NCBI GenBank assembly: GCA_964515805.1
Contig: CAZEUZ010000054.1
Location: forward strand, 1-5,258
Direction of reading: 5' to 3'
DNA: 5,258 bases
From: CAZEUZ01 sp964515805
GTDB taxonomy: Bacteria > Pseudomonadota > Gammaproteobacteria > Pseudomonadales > Cellvibrionaceae
How positions within the stretch are numbered: the stretch's first letter is position 1; each line of letters opens with the position of its first letter. Of this stretch, positions 1 through 4,914 are shown one piece after another. Position numbers and translations under genes: made by a program. Below the pieces are notes generated by a model. The model was given only the letters and a program-made list of their open reading frames with translations, did no database searches and was not told the origin of the DNA.

Positions 1-2
1 AA

Positions 3-68
3 ATTGGTTTCGAGTTTAAGTATCCAATATTGGAAAGCGCTCTGAAGGAAATTTTTATAAAACAATGA
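3..68 (+). CDS. Possible 3' end of an upstream gene (partial)
   Basis: One plus-strand frame stays open from the left edge to a TGA at 66-68 and reads as 21 residues of mixed character, including FEFKYPILESALKEIF. The other two plus frames hit stops at 17-19 and 43-45. The composition looks protein-like and there is room for an upstream gene ending here, 64 bases before the GTG of the lipoprotein gene. With only 21 codons this could be chance. No family can be named. Confidence 0.3.
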   Translation: MGFEFKYPILESALKEIFIKQ

Positions 69-132
69 AGTAGCAGAATAACGGAATTGGGTTTATCCCA
101 TTATTTATTGAATTCCACTGGACCGAACCCAC

Positions 133-1779
133 GTGATCATACCCATCAAACAGTTAAGTTGGATAGTATCTATTATCCTTATCCTCAATGCTTGCAGTAC
201 AGTCAAACCAGAAAATGGTCAGGAAACCATAGCCAAAAGAGCTGCTCCCACTTTGAGTGATAATCAAGGAGAGAGGCCAATGTCAAAAACTGACTCACCC
301 AACAATCAATCACCTAATAGCCAACGTGTTGTTAACTCGATTAGCCGCAACACCAAGACAAAGATAAGTATTGACAAGCTAGCACCTAAAGTGACAAATA
401 AAGACGTAACCAAACTTTGGTCAGTACAGGTACTATCCTTATCCGGCAACAATACGACGGGACTAGAGACCTACAAACGCCGTATAGAAGGAATGGGTTA
501 TCAAACTTATAGGGTTGAGTCGGATCGTTGGAAAAAGCTGCTCGTTGGCCTTTTTAAATCAAGAGAAGCAGCTAATTCAGCCCTTCAGCAACTGCGTGCC
601 ACTGGTTATCCAGATGCTTTTCTATTAAGCCAGGAGCAACTCCTATCACAGATAGACCAGGCGGCCCCTGAAGACCAGAAGGTGATCACTTTTGATGTAA
701 AACTCAATCCCGCTGTTGACCTTACCAACGGTGGCATTACCATTATTCACCAAGGCAGTACCAGTGATGAACCGGACATAGAGATGGCGGTGCTGATGAA
801 TGCAGTCAGTGAAATGCTCAATCGAAACCGGCCTAAGGTCGCATTATTTGTCCCAGAGGAAGCCACGGAAATATCTGCGCTGTTTGCGCCTTCTAATCCA
901 TTGGTTACTGTTGAAGATCAGCTGCAATTATGGATTTTAAATCCATCGGCTCTCACTAATTCTAGCATGGGTCCAGCCACTTTACAGAGGCTACTTCGAA
1001 AGCTGCATAAAAATAATACCAATGGCGTGCCCCAAGTGGTATTTGTTGCCAGTCCGCAGTCCGCGCCAGGTTTTTTACTCGCCGAACTACTTCATGACCT
1101 TGGTATTCAAGTCCGCAGCGTCGATCCCCAAAATCGTTTACTTGCCGAAGTGCACCGGTCCGATAGGACTATTGTCTCAATTTTACTGGGCGATCTATTT
1201 ATCCCGGAAGGACAAGCCAAAAAAGGTATCCTAACCATTAATCAACAAAAAGACCGCGCAGAAAACTCAGGCGATATCAAAAAACTTCACCTTATCGAAA
1301 CAAAAGAGAAAGAACTGTTAACCCGTTTAATTGAAAAAGCCCGTGGTGAGAAGAAAACAGTCAGTCCAGTCCAGCGAGCACCTAATCTTCAGCGCTTGAT
1401 TTTGTCGGTTTATGATGAAAAAGCGGGAGATAGAAACAGTGAAGCGCGGCAGGTATTTTATAACGAACTCATGAAGCGAGAATTTCCATTGCTTTTTCTC
1501 ATCAATCCCCAGACCCGTGCCGCATCATTGATGAACTGGCCTGACTTAGGTACTGCATTGCCTGTTTTCACAGACCAGTCTTCACTGAAACGGACGGCCC
1601 AAGAGTTGGGCATTCAAAAAGATGATTTTGCTTATGCTGTGATGACGCCAAAAGAGCTGCTTGCCTGGGCAGCGGAAAGGGAATATCCCTTGGCGTTTAA
1701 TGCTTCTCGTGACCCTAAGCAAGCACCGGTTTATGTCTTTATGACTGTTGAGGAAGTGAAATCGTTGTCGGGTATTTAA
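133..1779 (+). CDS. SPOR-domain lipoprotein with C-terminal SseB-like domain
   Basis: This 548-residue protein begins with a lipoprotein signal: K6, a hydrophobic stretch at about 8-18, and lipobox LNAC with Cys21 as the lipidated residue. Ser follows Cys21, so outer-membrane sorting is expected. Residues 22-94 are a polar, Ser/Asn/Pro/Lys-rich linker. Residues about 95-168 resemble a SPOR domain: they open with LWSVQVLSLS, and the second half has KLLVGLFKSREAANSALQQL. SPOR domains usually bind denuded septal peptidoglycan. Residues about 190-420 are not recognised, although VALFVPEEA and VVFVASPQSAPG look like buried strands. Residues about 438-548 resemble the SseB N-terminal domain (LPVFTDQSSL, a ELLAWA helix, YPLAFNASRDP, a final EEVKSLSGI). 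The GTG start is chosen because an in-frame TGA lies at 109-111 and no ATG comes between; the ribosome-binding site is weak. The 3' 306 bases recur twice downstream. SPOR assignment is fairly sure; the SseB resemblance is moderate; the function is unknown. Confidence 0.85.
   Translation: MIIPIKQLSWIVSIILILNACSTVKPENGQETIAKRAAPTLSDNQGERPMSKTDSPNNQSPNSQRVVNSISRNTKTKISIDKLAPKVTNKDVTKLWSVQVLSLSGNNTTGLETYKRRIEGMGYQTYRVESDRWKKLLVGLFKSREAANSALQQLRATGYPDAFLLSQEQLLSQIDQAAPEDQKVITFDVKLNPAVDLTNGGITIIHQGSTSDEPDIEMAVLMNAVSEMLNRNRPKVALFVPEEATEISALFAPSNPLVTVEDQLQLWILNPSALTNSSMGPATLQRLLRKLHKNNTNGVPQVVFVASPQSAPGFLLAELLHDLGIQVRSVDPQNRLLAEVHRSDRTIVSILLGDLFIPEGQAKKGILTINQQKDRAENSGDIKKLHLIETKEKELLTRLIEKARGEKKTVSPVQRAPNLQRLILSVYDEKAGDRNSEARQVFYNELMKREFPLLFLINPQTRAASLMNWPDLGTALPVFTDQSSLKRTAQELGIQKDDFAYAVMTPKELLAWAAEREYPLAFNASRDPKQAPVYVFMTVEEVKSLSGI
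1474..1779 (+). repeat. Tail repeat, copy A (intact, in-gene)
   Basis: This is the 3' end of the SPOR lipoprotein gene, codon K448 to the stop, covering the SseB-like domain. It is repeated in the same orientation at 2673-2978 (copy B, exactly the same 306-base length, about 40 differences by hand count, roughly 87 percent identity). The last 132 bases are also repeated at 3771-3902 (copy C, about 24 differences, roughly 82 percent). There are no gaps in either alignment. Copy A has no internal stop and is taken as the functional version. Confidence 0.9.
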
Positions 1780-1789
1780 CAGGTTACGA

Positions 1790-1936
1790 TTATACCGATT
1801 GCTTCAATTGCTGTAATTGAAATAACAATTCAGGCACATCATCGCGGACAATGCTCCACAGAGTGTCGTCGTAGTTCATCCCGCTCGCCGCAAAGCCAGC
1901 TTGGTCAAACTCGTCAGTGCTGAAATCCCTTTCGCT
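1790..1936 (-). pseudogene. Remnant of a convergent gene (3' end only)
   Basis: On the minus strand, a frame bounded upstream by a TAA at 1937-1939 stays open for 48 codons to a TAA at 1790-1792. It reads like genuine protein: TDEFDQAGFAASGMNYDD, then TLWSIVRDDVPELLFQLQQL, ending KQSV. The acidic, Trp-containing segment and amphipathic C-terminal helix look like the end of a small soluble protein. There is no convincing start codon with a ribosome-binding site, so this is probably the surviving 3' end of a gene once convergent with the lipoprotein gene, cut off when the toxin-antitoxin unit arrived. I do not recognise the family. The last few codons (QS-V/I-stop) seem to recur after copy B at about 3011-3022. 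Confidence 0.4.
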
Positions 1937-1941
1937 TTAAA

Positions 1942-1968
1942 TCTTTACTATTTGACTATTGGTAAAGA
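1942..1968. promoter_or_regulatory. Candidate operator (inverted repeat over -35)
   Basis: TCTTTAC at 1942-1948 and GTAAAGA at 1962-1968 are perfect inverted arms of 7 bases separated by 13 bases. The centre, 1955, falls inside the -35 box of the toxin-antitoxin promoter. AbrB/MazE-family antitoxins typically repress their own operon by binding imperfect palindromes at the promoter, so this is a natural candidate site. Binding is inferred. Confidence 0.45.
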
Positions 1969-1980
1969 AAAAGCTATCCT
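1952..1980 (+). promoter_or_regulatory. Sigma-70-type promoter of the vapBC operon
   Basis: TTGACT (1952-1957) and TATCCT (1975-1980) are separated by exactly 17 bases, a strong match to the housekeeping consensus. The antitoxin ATG follows 27 bases after the -10 box, with the ribosome-binding site AGAGGT at 1994-1999 placed 8 bases before it. The inverted repeat 1942-1968 overlaps the -35 box. Confidence 0.65.
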
Positions 1981-2007
1981 TTATTTAAATTCAAGAGGTC
2001 ACTCTGT

Positions 2008-2229
2008 ATGCCAAAAGTCAGTGCTAAAAGACAAATTACCTTGCCTATAGACCAATGCCGGTTAGCTGATATTAGCCCGGGTGATGAATATGAAAGTTAC
2101 GTAGATAACGAAGGACATATCACCATTATCAAGAAAGCAATGGGTGCGGCGAGAGGCATACTTAAAGGCATCAAAGCAGACACACGTTTAAGTGATGAAT
2201 CATCCTTACAAAGTAACTTTGTTCAATGA
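2008..2229 (+). CDS. vapB: AbrB/MazE-type antitoxin (VapB)
   Basis: This 73-residue protein is the antitoxin of a type II pair. Residues about 3-43 have the SpoVT/AbrB swapped-hairpin pattern: AKRQITLPIDQCRLADISPG, then a GDEY turn, and a second strand GHITIIKK. This half would dimerise and bind DNA. The C-terminal part, from about residue 47 (AARGILKGIKADTRLSDE), is charged and probably flexible; this is where VapB proteins usually thread into the toxin. The ATG is supported by AGAGGT at 1994-1999 with 8-base spacing and by a promoter at 1952-1980. The stop overlaps the toxin start as ATGA (2226-2229), the usual translational coupling of such pairs. It likely represses its own promoter through the repeat at 1942-1968. 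Confidence 0.88.
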   Translation: MPKVSAKRQITLPIDQCRLADISPGDEYESYVDNEGHITIIKKAMGAARGILKGIKADTRLSDESSLQSNFVQ

Positions 2230-2660
2230 TCGCCATTGATACCAATGTTCTTTTACGCTATCTGCTTGAAGACGATGAAATACAATCACCAAAAGCAAAC
2301 AAACTGATAAACAGTTCAAAAAAAGCGCTTCTTACCGATATTGTTCTTGCAGAAGCAATTTGGACGTTGAAAGGCAAAAAATATAATCTGGATAAAGAAG
2401 GTATTATTCACTTAGTCAATGCCTTGTTTCAAGAACCCAATATCTGTTTTGAAGATGGACAAGCCGTTTGGTGTGCACTGAATGACTACCGAAAAGCAAA
2501 GAGTATGACAATCGGCAAAAAAAAGAAGCAAACCGATTTTCCCGATGCGTTAATTGCCAACAAGTCAAAATCTTATGCACTGATTAACGGTGATTCTTTC
2601 GAAGGCTACTATACTTTCGATGTGGCGGCTCAAGCACTACCAGGTGCTAAAAAACCTTAA
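2226..2660 (+). CDS. vapC: VapC-type PIN-domain toxin
   Basis: This 144-residue protein is a PIN-domain ribonuclease, the toxin partner of the AbrB-type antitoxin just upstream. PIN toxins cut RNA (often tRNA or rRNA) with a cluster of acidic residues that hold magnesium or manganese. Visible here are D5 in MIAIDTNVLLRYLLEDD, E43 in TDIVLAEAIWTL, D104 and D107 in TDFPDALIANKS, and D132 in YTFDVAAQALPG, so the active site appears intact and the length is normal for the family. The gene starts inside the antitoxin stop (ATGA overlap) and has no promoter of its own. Directly after its TAA, copy B of the lipoprotein tail begins, in the same reading frame and with an ATG only 3 bases on. The RNA target cannot be told from the sequence. 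Confidence 0.9.
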   Translation: MIAIDTNVLLRYLLEDDEIQSPKANKLINSSKKALLTDIVLAEAIWTLKGKKYNLDKEGIIHLVNALFQEPNICFEDGQAVWCALNDYRKAKSMTIGKKKKQTDFPDALIANKSKSYALINGDSFEGYYTFDVAAQALPGAKKP

Positions 2661-2672
2661 TGTATGTGTATA

Positions 2673-2978
2673 AAGCGGGAATTTCCACTGCTTTTTCTCA
2701 TCAACTCTCAGACCCGTGCCGCGTCATTGATGAACTGGCCTAACTTAGGCACCGCGTTACCCGTTTTCACAGACCAGTCTTCACTGGAACGAACGGCTCA
2801 ACAGTTAGGCATTCAAAAAAATAACTTTGCTTATGTCGTTATGATGCCAGAATAATTGCTTGCCTGGGCAGCGGAAAGAGAATATCCCTTAGCGTTTAAT
2901 ACTTCTCGTGATCCGAAGCAGGCGCCCGTTTATGTCTTTATGACTGTTGAGGAAGTAAAGTCGTTATCGGGTATTTAG
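2673..2978 (+). pseudogene. Truncated lipoprotein-gene tail, copy B
   Basis: This is a second copy of the last 306 bases of the SPOR/SseB-like lipoprotein gene, aligned without gaps to 1474-1779. By hand count about 40 bases differ. Some 24 changes are synonymous sense codons; about 10 codons change amino acid (for example P459S, K486E, E491Q, D497N and D498N in copy A numbering). One change is a nonsense codon: GAG for E508 is TAA at 2853-2855. After that stop the frame continues without damage to TAG at 2976-2978 (LLAWAAEREYPL through SLSGI). Everything upstream of K448 is missing. A 63-residue product could start at ATG 2664-2666, but with half a domain it is probably non-functional. The left boundary lies 12 bases after the vapC stop. 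Confidence 0.85.
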
Positions 2979-3048
2979 ATAAAGAAAATTGCCTTTTAGC
3001 TTGTTGTCGTTATATTGATTGCGCCATATACATGCCCTGCACTCTTGC

Positions 3049-3456
3049 TTATTTGGTCTGCAACAGATATTCATCCGGGGTCAGAACCCGTAACCGGCTG
3101 TAAGAGAAGTCTTTCTTATTACGGGTAATGATGATCTCGCAACCATGATACTCTGCGGTAAAGTACTGTATTCCATCCTCCACGTCCCTGAAGTCAGAGC
3201 TCAAAGCCTTGCCAAGTTCACGATCAGTAACCGGCAGTATCGCCAATATTTCCCTTAACGTTTGTATCGCTTTTTTGGCGTTAGAGGAACTATAGCGATT
3301 CAGGATATAGAATATGTTGGCTAACGCTAATACCGTGGTATGACCATCCATTTCGCGTATTTCGCAATTATTTATGATCTGAGATGACGAAGACATAAAT
3401 TCTTCACGCCCCAATAACACATCAAGGATGACATCCGAATCGATATAGGCCTTCAC
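3049..3456 (-). CDS. PIN-domain toxin, PIN_3-like family
   Basis: This 135-residue protein is a PIN-domain ribonuclease toxin of a different subfamily from the VapC at 2226-2660. It has D6 in YIDSDVILDVLLGREEF, then N47 in LALANIFYILNRYSS, the acidic signature DFRDVEDGIQYFTA (D88, D91, E93, D94), and IIITRNKKDF (N113, D116) followed by VLTPDEYLLQ. That order and spacing is typical of PIN_3-like toxins that pair with small DUF6364-like antitoxins. The key acidic residues are present, so it is predicted active, presumably cutting RNA. It starts with GTG at 3456-3454, overlapping the antitoxin TGA as GTGA, so translation is coupled and no separate promoter is expected. Its 3' end lies 70 bases from tail copy B, towards which it converges. 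Confidence 0.88.
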   Translation of the reverse strand: MKAYIDSDVILDVLLGREEFMSSSSQIINNCEIREMDGHTTVLALANIFYILNRYSSSNAKKAIQTLREILAILPVTDRELGKALSSDFRDVEDGIQYFTAEYHGCEIIITRNKKDFSYSRLRVLTPDEYLLQTK

Positions 3457-3695
3457 TGATCAGCCTTATACTTATTAACCAGCTCTTTGTAGTTCAAATC
3501 TTCATCATGCTCCCTGAACATGCCGGAAAGCATTTGAGTTTTTGGCGATATAGTCGGGATATCGCTACTTTTTGAAACAAGTGATTCAAAATAGCCTTCG
3601 ACAAGGCCAGACAAGCTGGTGTGGTGAGCCCTTGCCCATACTTTTGCTTTTTCAATGGTCTTTCCATTCATCGAAAGTGTTAATTTGGTTGTCAT
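3453..3695 (-). CDS. DUF6364-like antitoxin
   Basis: This 80-residue protein is the likely antitoxin of the PIN_3-like toxin that follows. The N-terminus, MTTKLTLSMNGKTIEKAKVW, is a short strand then a helix, followed by ARAHHTSLSGLVEGYFESLV, a second helix. This is the ribbon-helix-helix-like layout of the DUF6364 family, with the strand pairing across a dimer to bind DNA. Residues about 45-80 (TISPKTQMLSGMFREHDEDL, then YKELVNKYKADQ) are polar and would cover the toxin. The start is well supported: GGAGGT (complement of 3701-3706) lies 5 bases before the ATG, and a promoter with 17-base spacing lies at 3714-3742. Two ATACGTAT palindromes around that promoter are probable binding sites for autorepression. 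Confidence 0.82.
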   Translation of the reverse strand: MTTKLTLSMNGKTIEKAKVWARAHHTSLSGLVEGYFESLVSKSSDIPTISPKTQMLSGMFREHDEDLNYKELVNKYKADQ

Positions 3696-3713
3696 ACTGT
3701 ACCTCCGATTAGA

Positions 3714-3742
3714 AGTATATAGGCCGATACGTATTTATTCAA
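3714..3742 (-). promoter_or_regulatory. Sigma-70-type promoter of the second toxin-antitoxin operon
   Basis: Read on the minus strand, TTGAAT (3742-3737) and TATACT (3719-3714) are separated by exactly 17 bases. The antitoxin ATG begins 18 bases after the -10 box, with a strong GGAGGT ribosome-binding site between. One ATACGTAT palindrome lies inside the spacer. Confidence 0.6.
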
Positions 3743-3756
3743 AGGGTCATACGTAT
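3727..3756. promoter_or_regulatory. Paired ATACGTAT operator candidates
   Basis: The perfect 8-base palindrome ATACGTAT occurs at 3727-3734 and again at 3749-3756, centres 22 bases apart, about two helical turns, so both would face the same side of the DNA. The first lies in the promoter spacer and the second just upstream of the -35 box. Ribbon-helix-helix antitoxins often bind paired short palindromes cooperatively at such positions. The role is inferred from sequence and placement. Confidence 0.5.
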
Positions 3757-3770
3757 TATGAGCGTAAAAG

Positions 3771-3902
3771 CCAAAGAAACTGCTTACCTAGGCAGAGGGA
3801 AGGGAATACTCACTGGCTTTTAATGCTTTTCCTGATCCGAAGCAGGCACCGGTTTATGTGTTTATTACCACTGAGGAAGTGAAGTCGTTGTCGGGAATTT
3901 AA
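3771..3902 (+). pseudogene. Truncated lipoprotein-gene tail, copy C
   Basis: This is a third copy of the lipoprotein 3' end, covering the last 44 codons (P506 to stop in copy A numbering), gap-free with about 24 of 132 bases different. The first codons read PKKLLT, then the W512 codon TGG is TAG (3789-3791). The frame then stays open to TAA at 3900-3902, reading EYSLAFNAFPDPKQAPVYVF and ending EEVKSLSGI. In-frame stops at 3765-3767 and 3759-3761 and loss of similarity mark the left boundary, about 15 bases past the second operator palindrome. There is no start codon or domain to support expression, so it is a gene relic. Confidence 0.82.
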
Positions 3903-3916
3903 TTACCAACCTCAAT

Positions 3917-3985
3917 AAGAAAAAGGTCGCTGACAAGTACACACTCGCTACAGATAATAAGAATTATTTTCATTTGTCACCGACC
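3917..3985 (-). terminator. Likely terminator of the leftward lipoprotein operon
   Basis: On the minus strand, beginning 11 bases after the lipoprotein stop, GGTCGGTGACAAAT (3985-3972) pairs with ACTTGTCAGCGACC (3938-3925) in 12 of 14 positions. The 33-base loop contains a small inner hairpin (AATAA 3956-3960 with TTATT 3964-3968). A T-rich run, TTTTTCTT (3924-3917), follows at once. The shape is that of an intrinsic terminator with an unusually long loop. On the plus strand the run after the stem is less T-rich. Confidence 0.55.
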
Positions 3986-3996
3986 CTCTTTAATTC

Positions 3997-4914
3997 TCAG
4001 TGCCCCGCCCAATCAACACTATTAATAATTGGTTCGATTATCGGATAGGGATCGAAAGTTTCGCCAGGTGGAATTTTGGTGCTGAGATGGATAACAAATA
4101 ACTCGTTAAATTCTCTCTTCTTGTCTGGCCCGATAGGACAAAATATGGTCTGGTTCATTTCCACTCCACCGCTGGTCGATGTGGCGTATTCTTTTGCAAG
4201 TATAGTGGGTAACCCTTCATATCGCACAGTATTTAAACAACGCTTGCCATTACTGTTAATAATTTGGGCTGTATCGGGTGGCAGATTGCGATGTAAAGCG
4301 CGTTTATGTGCCAAATGATACTTGAATGAACTCTCCGCTATCTCGGCTTGTTTTGTTCTACTATAACGTCTCGCCAGCACTAATTTTTTAGTTTTTTCAT
4401 CGCGTGTTTTCATGTTTTTTACCGTCTTAGCCACCAAGTCAGGATCGGCTTGCAATGCTTCTTGCCAGCGCTCTTCCAAGGTGCCGCGTAGCAGCTCCTC
4501 CCGTTTAAGTTGCCTAGCTTCAATACTTTTTTTACTTCGAACAAGACGTTCATCTATATTCAGAGTAGCCCACTTTTCGTTTCCTACCTGTTTTATGTTT
4601 TCGTCGATATTAATACGGACAAAACAGCAGTATCCTTGTGAATTTTGGGGGATATAAGCTCGAAATCGGTACGCATAGAACTCTGTTTTAGTGCCTTCGG
4701 CAAACCGTTTGACTACTTGCCATGGCTTTTGTCGCAATGGCGGGGAGGCAGGCGGTAAAAATGAGATGCCTGATACCGTGTAAAGCCGTTCTTGATGATC
4801 AGTAACCACACCATCAACATAGCTGGGTTCCGGCGGGAATAACGACACACAACCACTGATCATTAGCAAGGTATTGACCAGCAATATACTCGCAAATCTA
4901 TAAAGCCTTCTCAT
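3997..4914 (-). CDS. Lipoprotein of unknown family
   Basis: This 305-residue protein starts with a classical lipoprotein signal: MRRLYRF, a hydrophobic core through about residue 20, and ISGC with Cys22 as the lipidated residue. Val follows the Cys, so there is no Asp retention signal and outer-membrane location is likely. Residues about 42-120 look like a beta-rich domain (YTVSGISFLPPASPPL, AYRFRAYIP, GYCCFVRINID). Residues about 121-210 are strongly basic and acidic and probably helical, possibly coiled (SIEARQLKREELLRGTLEER). The rest is mixed, ending WAGH. Four further cysteines (96, 97, 226, 259) could form disulfides in the periplasm. I do not recognise the family. The start overlaps the stop of the upstream gene as ATGA (4914-4911), so the two are translationally coupled. 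A surface anchor or an immunity lipoprotein for the upstream product are both possible, with no direct proof. Confidence 0.85.
   Translation of the reverse strand: MRRLYRFASILLVNTLLMISGCVSLFPPEPSYVDGVVTDHQERLYTVSGISFLPPASPPLRQKPWQVVKRFAEGTKTEFYAYRFRAYIPQNSQGYCCFVRINIDENIKQVGNEKWATLNIDERLVRSKKSIEARQLKREELLRGTLEERWQEALQADPDLVAKTVKNMKTRDEKTKKLVLARRYSRTKQAEIAESSFKYHLAHKRALHRNLPPDTAQIINSNGKRCLNTVRYEGLPTILAKEYATSTSGGVEMNQTIFCPIGPDKKREFNELFVIHLSTKIPPGETFDPYPIIEPIINSVDWAGH

Noticed and set aside
23..34. Perfect 12-base palindrome TCCAATATTGGA as an operator for the lipoprotein gene
   Set aside because: It lies about 100 bases before the GTG, inside what may be the end of an upstream gene, and no promoter with good spacing sits around it. 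TTGGAA to TATAAA is 20 bases, too long.
83..116. GGAATT / AATTCC arms with inner TGGG / CCCA as a terminator
   Set aside because: The arms are short, the inner stem has only 4 pairs and there is no T run after the outer arm.
1022..1234. 70-codon plus-strand frame inside the lipoprotein gene
   Set aside because: It is an out-of-frame shadow of a long gene with a signal peptide and recognisable domains, without a ribosome-binding site or family.
1803..1821. TTCAATT-GCTGT-AATTGAA hairpin after the lipoprotein stop as a terminator
   Set aside because: The stem is 7 pairs and nearly all A-T, has no T run after it, and falls in the convergent coding relic, which may explain the sequence.
3655..3882. 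75-codon plus-strand frame crossing the antitoxin start and tail copy C
   Set aside because: It overlaps a well-supported antitoxin start and promoter and reads tail C in the wrong frame.
1474..3902. Insertion sequence or integron explanation for the tail repeats
   Set aside because: No transposase, integrase, terminal inverted repeats, target duplication or attC-like hairpin is visible at the tail boundaries.
4076..4657. Two plus-strand frames (4076-4318 and 4412-4657) opposite the lipoprotein gene
   Set aside because: They are antisense shadows of the 305-residue lipoprotein; the first has no recognisable protein pattern and the second is a Ser/Arg-rich antisense product.
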